Positions 1-8,193 are shown, numbered from the stretch's first letter. The stretch is DNA of 21,557 bases from JAJYVH01 sp964548595 (GCA_964548595.1 CAZJQO010000022.1:1-21557), one strand, 5' to 3'. Notes: a model not told the origin generated them from the sequence alone. Made by a program: numbers and translations.

Positions 1-566
1 GTCTGATACAGGACTTTGCCTTTGGAAGACAGGACAGAGACGGCGAAGTGCTTGGCGTTGATGTCAATTCCGAGGACGTTCTTCCTCTGTGGAAGGGGAG
101 CGTCGTCTTTGGACAGGTATGCGACAATCTGAAGGTCGGATGTCAGCCCATACGTCTTGCAAGCCCAGCCGCCGGCGAGGAGGCCGTGGTACCTCTGCCA
201 GTTTCGGTTCCTCACAAGAGGGACTGCAATCCTGTCTCTCGGACGGATTCCAAGTTCCACGAAGTCAAAAGAATTGGTGGGGAAGGTCTTGCAGTTTCTT
301 GGAACATTGAATTGCACAGTCAGTCGCCTTGCTTTTCCCTTGCTCTTCCAGACCTTCCTTTCGAGGTCGCAGACAACCTGAACGTTGAAGGAAGTGTTCT
401 TTTTGATAGAAGTATAAACTTTTCTATGGAACTCCATAAAGGTCATACAATGGTCTCTCTCATCAAAAATCCTGTTGAACTCCGAGAGTGCAGATTGATT
501 GAATTTGGAGAGAATAGTTTCCTTTCTCGTAGTCGGTTCTATCTGCAACAGAATAGCACGTTTCAT
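1..566 (-). CDS. tnpB: TnpB-like protein of an IS200/IS605 (IS1341-type) element, N-terminal part, cut by window edge
   Basis: The minus strand is open from an ATG at 566 to the left edge, giving about 188 residues. The fragment ends with NVLGIDINAKHFAVSVLSS, the RuvC-I motif of TnpB/Fanzor-type nucleases, where the Asp of GIDI is the first catalytic residue. The preceding part resembles the N-terminal wedge/REC region of TnpB, with basic patches and the motif WQRYHGLLAGG. TnpB proteins are RNA-guided DNA nucleases carried by IS200/IS605 elements; the rest of the RuvC domain and the zinc finger would lie left of the window. A TATA-like TGTATAAACC at 598-607 precedes the start. The stretch is more A/T-rich than the neighbouring genes, which fits a mobile element. 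Whether the full gene is intact cannot be judged. Confidence 0.8.
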   Translation of the reverse strand, partial: MKRAILLQIEPTTRKETILSKFNQSALSEFNRIFDERDHCMTFMEFHRKVYTSIKKNTSFNVQVVCDLERKVWKSKGKARRLTVQFNVPRNCKTFPTNSFDFVELGIRPRDRIAVPLVRNRNWQRYHGLLAGGWACKTYGLTSDLQIVAYLSKDDAPLPQRKNVLGIDINAKHFAVSVLSSKGKVLYQ

Positions 567-604
567 ACCTTGACCAAAGATACCTTATCAGTCAAGGTTT
601 ATAC

Positions 605-645
605 ATTTTCGCTCAACTTCCTCCCAGCCTAAAGGCAGGGGTTTC
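605..645 (-). mobile_element. Probable end of the TnpB element with imperfect hairpin
   Basis: Read on the minus strand, this segment contains CCTGCCTTTAGGCTGG, an imperfect hairpin (GCC/GGC core with flanking CC/GG) upstream of tnpB. Subterminal hairpins recognised as single-stranded DNA are characteristic of IS200/IS605 ends. The exact boundary cannot be fixed without an empty-site comparison. The end lies only some 15-40 bases before the start of the proline dehydrogenase gene at 661. Confidence 0.45.
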
Positions 646-660
646 CATTGAGATGTCATA

Positions 661-1506
661 ATGAGTGTTGGCAGCACGCTGGAGAAACTGTTGGCGGGCA
701 GATGGATAGCCGGAGCCGGCATCAACGATGCGGTGCTAAGGGCCGAGGGGCTGAATGCGCTAGGCATGAGCGCCATATTGAATTATCTTGGCGAGGAGTT
801 TACTGAGCAAAGCGACGTAGAAGAGACCGTGCTCACGTACGCCAGGCTGATAAACAAGATAGCGAGGGAAAGGGCGATAGCAAGCATATCTGTTAAGCCA
901 ACGCAGATCGGGCTCAGGATAAGCAGGCGACTGGCGGCCAGCAATTACGCAAGGATACTCAGGGTTGCAAGAAGCAAGAATGTGTTCGTGTGGTTCGACA
1001 TGGAGACGTACGACACGGTAGACGCGACGATTGCGCTCTACAGCAGGCAGGTGGCAAGGAAGGGGGTGGGCATATGCCTGCAGTCGAACCTGCTGCGCAG
1101 CCATGAAGACGCAAGGAAGATAGTTGGCATGAAGGGGATAGTGCGCCTGGTGAAGGGCGCATACACCGAGCCCCCGGCGCTCGGGGTAGGCGGCAGGAAA
1201 GAGGTCACGCGCAACTATTCAAGTATAATGAACTACCTGTTCAGGAACTGCGGTGAATTCACAATAGCCACCCACGACGACTCTATGATACGCGAGGCGA
1301 TGGTGCTTAGCAGGTCGTACAGGCGGAACGTCACCTACGCGATGCTCAACGGAATAAGGGGCAGCTACGCGCAGCGTCTCGTGGGCGCAGGCAACAGCGT
1401 GGCGATCTATGTTCCGTTCGGGTCCAGGTGGCTCGATTATGCCTCTAGGCGCCTGCGCGAGCGGGGGCATGCCGCCCTGGCTCTAAGGTCGGTGTTCGGT
1501 GGCTAG
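661..1506 (+). CDS. Proline dehydrogenase (PutA/PRODH family, FAD-dependent)
   Basis: This 281-residue protein has the marks of monofunctional proline dehydrogenase, which oxidises L-proline to 1-pyrroline-5-carboxylate and passes electrons through FAD to quinone or another acceptor. Visible motifs are the N-terminal LNYLGEE (about 41-46), WFDMETYD (111-118), the substrate/FAD segment RLVKGAY (162-168), ATHDD (203-207) and the C-terminal YVPFGSRWLDYASRRLRER, whose RRxxER arginines bind the proline carboxylate. The length suits the short bacterial/archaeal form without the P5C dehydrogenase domain. No P5C dehydrogenase is in the window. The start follows closely on a TnpB-element end, so the natural promoter may have been displaced. 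The only TATA-like sequence nearby (TTTATACATT, about 598-608) lies inside the element. The 3' end overlaps the next gene by 8 bases. Confidence 0.88.
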   Translation: MSVGSTLEKLLAGRWIAGAGINDAVLRAEGLNALGMSAILNYLGEEFTEQSDVEETVLTYARLINKIARERAIASISVKPTQIGLRISRRLAASNYARILRVARSKNVFVWFDMETYDTVDATIALYSRQVARKGVGICLQSNLLRSHEDARKIVGMKGIVRLVKGAYTEPPALGVGGRKEVTRNYSSIMNYLFRNCGEFTIATHDDSMIREAMVLSRSYRRNVTYAMLNGIRGSYAQRLVGAGNSVAIYVPFGSRWLDYASRRLRERGHAALALRSVFGG

Positions 1507-2257
1507 CTTGCTGTACGAGACAATGCATGATGCTTATGCGGACACCAGCCTAGGCAGGCTGCACTGCAAGGAGCACGAGGCCGATGGCCCCTGTGTATTG
1601 TTCATCCACGGCCTGGCTGCGAGCACACTTTCGTTCAAAAGGCTGGTGGGAGAGCTGCCGGAGAGCATGCATGTGTGTCTGCTTGACATGCTGGGCCACG
1701 GGCTTTCCGACGCACCGCGCGTCGAGTATACGCTTGAGACGCACGCTCGCGCTGCAGCCGAATTCACCAGGCTCAAGAAACTGGAGCCCTGCTGCGTCTT
1801 CGGTCATTCGTATGGCGCCCTTGTAGCGGCCACGCTGCTGAAGCACGGAATTCAGGCCAAGGGCCTTGTAATCGAGGATCCGGCGGGGCTTGGAGAGCGA
1901 AGCAACGATTCACAGGCGCTTGAAGTTTATGAGGAGAGGCTTGTCAGGGAGGCGCTGGAGCTGAACCCCAGGGAGTATGTGGTCAGGAGCATGGTGCACT
2001 CTGTAGTGACCGGAGCCAACGAGATAGCGCCCATGCTGAAGGGAGCGGGCGTGCCCGTGATGGTGATATGGGGCAGCAACGACAACGAGCTTGCGGGGCA
2101 AGGGAATGTTTCTGGCGCAGAGTATGCGAGGCGGCTCAGCAACTCGGTAAGGGGCAGCAGGTTCGAGCTGATTCGGGGAGCCGGTCACACGCCGCACTAC
2201 ACCAACGCAAAAGAAATAAGCGCACTCTTGTCTGGCTTCGTGGGAATCAGGGGCTAG
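1499..2257 (+). CDS. Alpha/beta hydrolase fold protein
   Basis: This 252-residue single-domain alpha/beta hydrolase begins with GTG and overlaps the proline dehydrogenase end by 8 bases; an internal ATG at 1523 is an alternative start. The oxyanion-hole motif FIHGLAAS (about 35-42), the nucleophile elbow GHSYG with Ser at about 104, the acid region VIWGSNDNE and the catalytic His in GAGHTPHY (about 231) give a complete triad. Such proteins hydrolyse esters, amides or C-C bonds, and the substrate cannot be read from sequence. There is no GGPG motif, so proline iminopeptidase is not indicated despite the proline-catabolic neighbour. The overlap suggests translational coupling with proline dehydrogenase. 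Its stop overlaps the convergent radical SAM gene's stop at a CTAG palindrome. Confidence 0.85.
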   Translation: MASLLYETMHDAYADTSLGRLHCKEHEADGPCVLFIHGLAASTLSFKRLVGELPESMHVCLLDMLGHGLSDAPRVEYTLETHARAAAEFTRLKKLEPCCVFGHSYGALVAATLLKHGIQAKGLVIEDPAGLGERSNDSQALEVYEERLVREALELNPREYVVRSMVHSVVTGANEIAPMLKGAGVPVMVIWGSNDNELAGQGNVSGAEYARRLSNSVRGSRFELIRGAGHTPHYTNAKEISALLSGFVGIRG

Positions 2258-3987
2258 TTCTTCTCTCCCTTGCTGCCGGCGCCTGCTACTATGTTCATCA
2301 TTCCCCCTATGCCACAGCCGCAGCCCGAGCCTGGCGGCTTGCATATGTTGCCGAGCCTTGGCGCCTCCATGCCCTCGAGGTACTTTGTGTCTAGCTTCTG
2401 CAGCACGCTGTAATCTCTTTTCGTCTTTCTCCAGTAATCGAGCTCCTGCTGCCTGTTGAACACCGCGCTGACCGATGCCCTGAGCAGCGCCTTGGTCATA
2501 TCGATTACCATCCCGGCTCCCTTATTGCCCTCCCCAGAAGCGAGGTTGCCTAGGTAGGCGAAGCTGTAATTGGCACCCGTCTGGAAGAGGAGCCTGTCCA
2601 TCATGCCCAGTTTGCCAGACCAGTTCGGCAGGCGCTTGGCCCAGTAAGCCGTGTGCTTCGCAGCAGCGCCGAGCAGCTCCTTCTGCTCGTACGTCATCAT
2701 GTCTGACAAAAAGAATCCGCTTTTAATTATGCTGAGAGGCACGAAGAAGAGAGGAAGTATGAGCGACGGGTAGTCGTTCAGCCTTGAAACGAGCTCAGTA
2801 GTCTTTACAGTGTCATCCGGAGTCTCCCCAGGCAGCCCCATGACGAGCGTGCAGTGCGGTATTATGTAGTTGTCAACCATTATGCCCATCCCCTGCTCCA
2901 CCACCTCAGGCCAGTCCTCCGGCTTCCACGGCTTCACCTTGCCTATCATGTACCTGTTCATTATCTTTGGCGAGCCAGACTCTATGCCCGTCTGGAAGCC
3001 CGAGAGGTTGCGCTCGTTGAGCCCCGCGTAATAGGCGAAGTCCTCGGTGATGCGCGGATTGCTGAGCGCGCTGGCGAAGGTGCTGTGCGTGAAGGAGAGC
3101 TGCTTGCCGAAGCTGGCCATGTCCTTCACAAGGTCAACTATGTGGTGGTTTATGCGCCACTCGCCCACCTTTGTGCCATATCTCAGCGTGTCTTCGGAAA
3201 GAAGCGTGATATTGTTAACGTATGGAGATTTAGAGTTGAGTTCAACTTCCTTCAGTATGAGCTCCTTCGGTATCCATTTGAAGCCCGACATGAGCTCGAG
3301 ATCGCAGAACTGGCAGCCTCGGCCGCAGCCCCTGCTTATCTCCACCATGCCCCAGAAGCTCGGTCCCTTCATCGGATACGGGTCAGGCCTCATCTTGCTG
3401 CTCGGCGTCTCTGTTTTCCTGCCGTTTATCCTGCCGTTAAGCAGGTCGTCCCAGAATTCCTTGCCGAGCGCCTCTGCAGGTCCCACCACTATGTGGTCTA
3501 TGCCTATGGCGTCCTGCTGCGTGGTGTCGACATCCATCTCCCAAATACCGGGGCCGCCTGCAACTACTTTCGCGCCCGGATGGTACTCCTTTATGTTCTG
3601 CACCAGCCTCTTGAAGAAGTACCTGTTATAGGGCTCCTTCCCGCCCGTCAGGCCGACCATGGTAGTTGTCGCTGGCCCGAAGCCCAACGGGTCCATGGTG
3701 GAGACGAGATACACACGGCCGTTGACCTTGCCAATGCCCTGCGGCGTTGCCACAGCCACATCGTATCCCAGGTTTGAAAGATACGCCTCTATCTTCCTCA
3801 ACGCAAGTATCGAGAGCTCGGCTATGCCTCCCTTGTTCGGAACCTCTGTGAAGAACTTGGCTTCTATGCTCTTCTGTATGCGCTTCGGCAGAAGGTCGCG
3901 CGGCACGCAGGCCACGAAGCCGGCCATGAAGCTCAGGTTGTAGTTGTGCATGCACGACTCATCGGCTGTAACCACGAAGTCGTGCAT
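2254..3987 (-). CDS. Radical SAM protein with N-terminal B12-binding-like domain
   Basis: This 577-residue protein carries the radical SAM cluster motif CGRGCQFC (Cys at 221, 225 and 228), which binds the 4Fe-4S cluster that cleaves S-adenosylmethionine. The N-terminal 200 residues have the Rossmann-like pattern of B12-binding radical SAM proteins, including VVAGGPGIWE (141-150) and DHIVVGPAEAL; a cobalamin-binding DxHxxG motif is not obvious. The radical SAM core continues with GFQTGIESGS (about 329-338) and VMGLPGETPDDT (about 382-393). The C-terminus is unusual, with a Gly/Cys-rich CKPPGSGCGCGIGGMM tail that could bind metal or a second cluster. The reaction is unknown; the family includes methyltransferases and ring-rearranging enzymes. 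It starts at ATG 3987 with its own upstream region and overlaps the hydrolase stop. Confidence 0.8.
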   Translation of the reverse strand: MHDFVVTADESCMHNYNLSFMAGFVACVPRDLLPKRIQKSIEAKFFTEVPNKGGIAELSILALRKIEAYLSNLGYDVAVATPQGIGKVNGRVYLVSTMDPLGFGPATTTMVGLTGGKEPYNRYFFKRLVQNIKEYHPGAKVVAGGPGIWEMDVDTTQQDAIGIDHIVVGPAEALGKEFWDDLLNGRINGRKTETPSSKMRPDPYPMKGPSFWGMVEISRGCGRGCQFCDLELMSGFKWIPKELILKEVELNSKSPYVNNITLLSEDTLRYGTKVGEWRINHHIVDLVKDMASFGKQLSFTHSTFASALSNPRITEDFAYYAGLNERNLSGFQTGIESGSPKIMNRYMIGKVKPWKPEDWPEVVEQGMGIMVDNYIIPHCTLVMGLPGETPDDTVKTTELVSRLNDYPSLILPLFFVPLSIIKSGFFLSDMMTYEQKELLGAAAKHTAYWAKRLPNWSGKLGMMDRLLFQTGANYSFAYLGNLASGEGNKGAGMVIDMTKALLRASVSAVFNRQQELDYWRKTKRDYSVLQKLDTKYLEGMEAPRLGNICKPPGSGCGCGIGGMMNIVAGAGSKGEKN

Positions 3988-4093
3988 TTTTGCATCGTTT
4001 ATGACATCGTTTCCCAGTACCCCACCCTATGTCTGATGCGCCAGAGCTTGGAAAATATAACAGAGTGCTATAGGGTGTAAGATGTAAACCTAT

Positions 4094-5668
4094 TTACGCC
4101 TTTTCCTCAGCGCTTCCGCTATTTCCCAAAACAACAACGGAGCCGAACTTCTTGCGCCTCTCCGCAAGCATCCTTTCGGTCTCGCCGGCCCTCTTCGCGC
4201 CAGTCTCATACTCCACGGCAACCCTCTTGCCGTTGCTGTAAGCAATCACATCGGGCCCGTAGGAGCTGTTGTACACCCTCCCCGGTATCCCGTGCTCGTT
4301 CAGGTACCTGCTGATCAGATGCACCATTATGTCGTGCTCGGCGCTGTTCCTCGGCATTGTGATGTACCAGATTCCTTCATATGGTGTCTCCGTCACAGCG
4401 TGATATTTCAGTAAGCCGCTCTTAATTAATCCTGTCGCCGCGTTGATCGTTTCCTCTTCAGAAAAGCCCTCCTTCTCCAGCTTCTCTACAAGCTCCCTCC
4501 TGCCTACGACCTTCTTAGCCAGCTCAATTATCCTGTAGCTTGGGTCCTTCGTCCTCGCTTCAAACCTTGTGCATCTAACTATTTTTGTCTTTTCCTTTGC
4601 CACCTGCACCAACGCGTACCCTCTTGGCAGCTCACGCATCACTTTCCTGACTTCCATGAACCTGTTGTACTCTGTTCCTGCGGCGACCATATTGGCGACG
4701 TAGTTCTGCTCCTCGGGCTCCCGCTGTGCAAATGCTATCATGGTCGCGGAGTTGCTCCTTATCTCTTTGCTCAGCACCTTCGCGCGCTGTGAAATTGCGA
4801 TTATGCCTATTCCGTACTTCCTTCCCTCAGCCACCAGCCTTCCAATTACTGGGCTGTCCTGCAGCTTCTCCGCCTCGTCTATGACCAGGTAAAAAGTTCT
4901 CCTGCCTCCTTTGGACCGATCCTCTTCCAGAGGGCCAGCCAGCATGTTTGTGTACACCTTTCGAAGCATGCTCTCTATGTAGATGCTCTGCGCCTCGTGG
5001 CTGTGCAGGCTTGCGAGCGAGAAGATACTCCTTGCGCCCATTATCCTGCCTATCGAGACGCTTCTGGCGAAGCTCTCGCTTGTTATCGCTGCCAGCCGCT
5101 TCTCGAGCCCGTCCAGTATGTTCGCCTCAGGCCTGCTCCTCGCGTTCGCTTTGAACCTCTTTATAGAGAATAACAGGCCGCGCATTGTCGGCTCTGCGTC
5201 CTTCTGTAGGCTTATCCAGTACGTATACCCTATGCACCTGTGGAGCATCGAGTACTGCACCTCCCCGAGGTGCAAGATTCGCCTGAGCATACCTGCAATC
5301 TCAGCCGTCCTCTCCCGCTCCGTCAGGCCGTCCAGGTCGAATGGATTTATAGCGTGTATTCCCGCATCGTAGACGCTTGCGCCTATGTCCTTGGCGTGCT
5401 CCGCGTACTCGCTGTGCGGATCCAGCACTATGAAATTGGCGCCTGTCCCGGCCAGTTGCTTCAGGATCAGCTTTGCCACGTTGCTCTTGCCGGCGCCGCT
5501 CTCTCCTGTTATCATTATGTGCGGGTTGAGGTTATGCGCCGGGTCTAGCCTCATGCTTTTGAAGTACCTCCTCTTCCAGCGCCACCTCAAAACACCAAAG
5601 CGCCTAACAAGGCGCAACTCGCGGTGGACTTTTCCAAGTACTATCTCTTTTTTGTTTTCCCAAAACAT
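4094..5668 (-). CDS. HerA/VirB4-like ATPase with C-terminal PD-(D/E)XK-like nuclease domain
   Basis: Using the ATG at 5668, which follows a GGTGAT Shine-Dalgarno sequence at 5672-5677, the protein has 524 residues. A longer TTG-start form would overlap pyrG and is unlikely. Walker A is GESGAGKS (about 55-62) and is followed by FIVLDPHSEYAE. Walker B is FYLVIDEAEKL, and the sensor-like region IIAISQR with the arginine-bearing AFAQREPEEQ is typical of HerA/FtsK-family ring ATPases that pump DNA. After about residue 390 there is a helical, winged-helix-like segment (EEETINAATGLIKSGLLKY), then GPDVIAYSNGKRVAVEYETG. The spacing PD-x(11)-ExExG matches the catalytic core of restriction-like nucleases. 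No NurA gene adjoins it, so the nuclease may be built in. Roles in end resection, plasmid/virus defence or DNA transfer are all possible. Confidence 0.78.
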   Translation of the reverse strand: MFWENKKEIVLGKVHRELRLVRRFGVLRWRWKRRYFKSMRLDPAHNLNPHIMITGESGAGKSNVAKLILKQLAGTGANFIVLDPHSEYAEHAKDIGASVYDAGIHAINPFDLDGLTERERTAEIAGMLRRILHLGEVQYSMLHRCIGYTYWISLQKDAEPTMRGLLFSIKRFKANARSRPEANILDGLEKRLAAITSESFARSVSIGRIMGARSIFSLASLHSHEAQSIYIESMLRKVYTNMLAGPLEEDRSKGGRRTFYLVIDEAEKLQDSPVIGRLVAEGRKYGIGIIAISQRAKVLSKEIRSNSATMIAFAQREPEEQNYVANMVAAGTEYNRFMEVRKVMRELPRGYALVQVAKEKTKIVRCTRFEARTKDPSYRIIELAKKVVGRRELVEKLEKEGFSEEETINAATGLIKSGLLKYHAVTETPYEGIWYITMPRNSAEHDIMVHLISRYLNEHGIPGRVYNSSYGPDVIAYSNGKRVAVEYETGAKRAGETERMLAERRKKFGSVVVLGNSGSAEEKA

Positions 5669-5670
5669 AG

Positions 5671-5677
5671 AATCACC
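5671..5677 (-). promoter_or_regulatory. Shine-Dalgarno GGTGATT fixing the HerA-like start
   Basis: On the minus strand GGTGATT lies two bases before the ATG at 5668, complementary to the archaeal 16S rRNA 3' end. The same GGTGAT core precedes several other starts in this window. Confidence 0.6.
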
Positions 5678-5707
5678 ATAATGATGCGCATGCGCAGCTT
5701 GCGAAAC

Positions 5708-5716
5708 TTTTTTAAT
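5708..5716 (+). promoter_or_regulatory. TATA box of pyrG, probably leaderless transcript
   Basis: The T/A-rich TTTTTTAAT lies 21-29 bases before the ATG at 5737, the spacing expected if transcription starts at or next to the start codon. No Shine-Dalgarno sequence is seen. The 68-base gap is shared with the divergent HerA-like gene. Confidence 0.55.
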
Positions 5717-5736
5717 CTGTTTGCGCAGAATAGCGT

Positions 5737-7344
5737 ATGCAAACAAAGTACGTAGTGGTCATGGGCTCGCTCATGAGCGGCATGGGCAAGGGAGGCGTAA
5801 CCTCCTCGCTGCTCAAGATGTTCCAGCTGCACGGCTACAACGCTTTTCCCCTGAAGTTCGACGGCTATCTCAATTATGACTGCGGCACTATGAACCCGTT
5901 CAGGCACGGCGAGGTGTTTGTGCTGGACGACAAGAGCGAGGTCGACATGGACTTCGGCATGTATGAGCGCTTCCTCGACAAGAATCTGACGAACGTGCTG
6001 TCAATAACAGGCGGCAAGCTCTTCTCCAGGATAATAGAGAAGGAGAGGCGCGGAGAGTACCTCGGCGAGGACGTGCAGATGATACCGCACCTGACCAACG
6101 AGATAATCGGCATGGTAGAAGGGGCTGCAAATAAGGAGCGGGCAGACGTGCTTGTCATAGAGGTTGGCGGCACTGTAGGCGACCTGGAGAACGGCTACTT
6201 CATAGAAGCCATGAGGCAGATGGCGGCCAAGCACACTACCGTTTTTATCAATTTAACGTACGTTCCTGTGGTTGATGCGGTCGGCGAGCAGAAGACGAAA
6301 CCGGCGCAGCTGGGCATAAGGGGCCTGCTCCAGCTCGGCATAAAGCCTGATTTCCTTGTGTGCAGGTCCGAGAAGCAGCTCGAGGAGCGCACTGCAGAGA
6401 AGCTCGCACTCTACTCCGGCATGCCCAGGGAGCGCGTGATAGACGACTCGACGCAGCGCACAGTCTATGCGCTCCCGCTTCATTTCATGGACCAGCACCT
6501 TGACACCATGCTGCTCGACGGGCTTGGCATGGCGCGGCGCAGCGTAAACGCAAAGCAGCTCAGCTCGTGGAAATCGCTTGTGGCAAGGATAGACGGCCAG
6601 GAAAGGAAGGTGCGCGTCGCGATAGTGGGCAAGTATGTGTATTTGAAGGATTCCTATGTGAGCGTCAAGGAGGCGCTGGTGCACGCGTGCGCGCTCAACG
6701 ACGTCAAGCTCGAAGTGGACTGGATAGAGTCCGAGGAGCTGGAGAACGGCAAGCACAGGCCTGAGGAGTTGCTCAGCGGTGCAGACGCTATAATAGTGCC
6801 AGGCGGCTTCGGCAAGAGGGGCACAGAGGGCATGATAGCGGCCATAAGGTACGCCCGTGAGCATCGCGTGCCTTTCCTTGGCCTCTGCCTTGGCATGCAG
6901 CTCATGGTGATAGAATACGCGCGCGATGTCTGCGGCCTCAAGGATGCAAATTCGTCTGAGTTCGACCCCGCCACGAAGCACAAGGTCATAGCGCTCATGG
7001 AGGAGCAGAGGGGAGTAAGGAAGAAGGGAGGCACCATGAGGCTCGGCGACTGGGCTGCCAGGGTGAAGAGCGGCACCATCATGCGCGACGCGTACAAATC
7101 GGGCATAGTGCACGAGAGGCACAGGCACAGGTATGAGTTCAACAACAGGTACAAGGACATTATGCAGCGGAAGGGCCTGGTGATAAGCGCCACAACGCTT
7201 GACGGCTCGCTTGTAGAGAGCACTGAGTGGCCCGATTCGTTTGGCATCGGCACGCAGGCGCACCCTGAGCTGAAGTCCAGGCTCGAGAGGCCCGGTCCGC
7301 TCTTCGTGGCGTTGATAAAGCAGGCTGCGTCGCAGAAGCGTTAG
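5737..7344 (+). CDS. pyrG: CTP synthase
   Basis: This 535-residue enzyme, full length for the family, makes CTP from UTP, ATP and glutamine in the cytoplasm. The N-terminal synthase domain has the P-loop SGMGKGGVTSS (about 10-20), CGTMNPFRHGEVFVLDD (about 48-64), and EVGGTVGDLENGYFIEAMRQM. The C-terminal class I glutamine amidotransferase domain has the oxyanion-strand PGGFGKRG, the nucleophile in GLCLGMQ (Cys about 384) and the HPE motif in AHPELKSRLERPGP. Several normally near-invariant stretches are altered, such as KFDGYLNYDCGTMNP where KIDPYLNVDAGTMSP is usual, and EVDMDFGMYERF where ETDLDLGHYERF is usual. The enzyme therefore looks like a divergent lineage-specific form. It is convergent with endonuclease IV; the two stops overlap by a few bases. 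Confidence 0.96.
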   Translation: MQTKYVVVMGSLMSGMGKGGVTSSLLKMFQLHGYNAFPLKFDGYLNYDCGTMNPFRHGEVFVLDDKSEVDMDFGMYERFLDKNLTNVLSITGGKLFSRIIEKERRGEYLGEDVQMIPHLTNEIIGMVEGAANKERADVLVIEVGGTVGDLENGYFIEAMRQMAAKHTTVFINLTYVPVVDAVGEQKTKPAQLGIRGLLQLGIKPDFLVCRSEKQLEERTAEKLALYSGMPRERVIDDSTQRTVYALPLHFMDQHLDTMLLDGLGMARRSVNAKQLSSWKSLVARIDGQERKVRVAIVGKYVYLKDSYVSVKEALVHACALNDVKLEVDWIESEELENGKHRPEELLSGADAIIVPGGFGKRGTEGMIAAIRYAREHRVPFLGLCLGMQLMVIEYARDVCGLKDANSSEFDPATKHKVIALMEEQRGVRKKGGTMRLGDWAARVKSGTIMRDAYKSGIVHERHRHRYEFNNRYKDIMQRKGLVISATTLDGSLVESTEWPDSFGIGTQAHPELKSRLERPGPLFVALIKQAASQKR

Positions 7345-8174
7345 CCCCTGCCCTTTTTTCCCTGCGCAAGCTTCCTTGCAAGCGCAAGCTCGCGCACGCC
7401 GGCGTGCATGCCAGGCGTCTCCAGCACTATGGGCTTCGACCTTATCTCGTCGTTGCAGAAAAAGCCCTCGAAGCCCTTGGCGCCTATATGGCCGAAGCCT
7501 ATGTTTTCGTGCCTGTCGAGATGCGAGCCGAGCCCATACTTGGCGTCGTTCATGTGTACAGCGCCAACGTGCTCCAGGCCCACGCCCCTGAATATGTCGT
7601 CCACCACTTCCCGCTTCCTTATGTCATAGCCGGCAGCGAAGAGATGGCAGGTGTCGAGGCAGAAGCCAACGCCATCCACACCGGATAGCTCCCTAAGCTG
7701 CAGCAGGTCCTCGATGCTGGAGCCCATGCTGTTGCGCTGCCCCGCTTCGTTCTCGAGCAGCAGCCTGACAGTCTCTGTTTTGCCGCACGCGCTTGCAATC
7801 GCCTCCGCTGCCCGCTTCATTCCAGCTTCCTTCCCCTCGCCGAGGTGGCTGCCCATGTGCGCCACAAGCCTGCGTATGCCAAGCAGCTCGCACCTCGCTA
7901 CCGTTTCGCGGAGCGCATCAACCGAGTGATCGTAAACGCTCTTGCGCGGAGAAGCCACGTTCGGAAGGTAAGGCATGTGCGCCACAGGCTCTATCCCTGT
8001 TCCCTTCTGCTTCGATTTGAAGCAGAGCGCCTCTGCTTCGCCTATGTGCTTCATCTCCCAGCCCCTCGGGTTGCTTAGGAAGAGCTGCATGCAGGTGCAA
8101 CCAAGTTCCTGTGCCCTTTCGAACGCCAGGCATACGCCCCCGGCCACGGAGACGTGGTAGCCTATCCTGAGCAT
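7341..8174 (-). CDS. nfo: Endonuclease IV (AP endonuclease)
   Basis: From ATG 8174 this encodes 277 residues of the TIM-barrel apurinic/apyrimidinic endonuclease IV, which cuts 5' of abasic sites in base excision repair using three zinc ions. Motifs present are the N-terminal RIGYHVSVAGG, VAHMGSHLGEG, the zinc ligand Glu in LLENEAGQ, GFCLDTCHLFAAGYDI, VHMNDAKYGLGSHLDRHENIGFGHIG (split here: VHMNDAKYGLGS, then HLDRHENIGFGHIG) and PIVLETPG. I preferred ATG 8174 over an in-frame GTG at 8192 because family members begin right at the first beta strand and the TATA box at 8194-8202 then fits a leaderless transcript. The stop overlaps that of pyrG. Confidence 0.95.
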   Translation of the reverse strand: MLRIGYHVSVAGGVCLAFERAQELGCTCMQLFLSNPRGWEMKHIGEAEALCFKSKQKGTGIEPVAHMPYLPNVASPRKSVYDHSVDALRETVARCELLGIRRLVAHMGSHLGEGKEAGMKRAAEAIASACGKTETVRLLLENEAGQRNSMGSSIEDLLQLRELSGVDGVGFCLDTCHLFAAGYDIRKREVVDDIFRGVGLEHVGAVHMNDAKYGLGSHLDRHENIGFGHIGAKGFEGFFCNDEIRSKPIVLETPGMHAGVRELALARKLAQGKKGRG

Positions 8175-8193
8175 GTTTAGTCTACGAGCCACA

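Noticed and set aside
48..632. Plus-strand open frame of about 194 codons
   Set aside because: It is the antisense of the TnpB coding region, whose RuvC-I motif is clear on the minus strand; the plus translation has no protein-like pattern.
2854..3777. Long plus-strand open frame opposite the radical SAM gene
   Set aside because: A shadow frame: the minus strand has the CxxxCxxC motif and continuous domain structure, while the plus translation is His/Arg/Leu-rich without motifs.
6253..7263. Long minus-strand open frame opposite pyrG
   Set aside because: Antisense shadow of a highly conserved CTP synthase with G/C-rich third positions.
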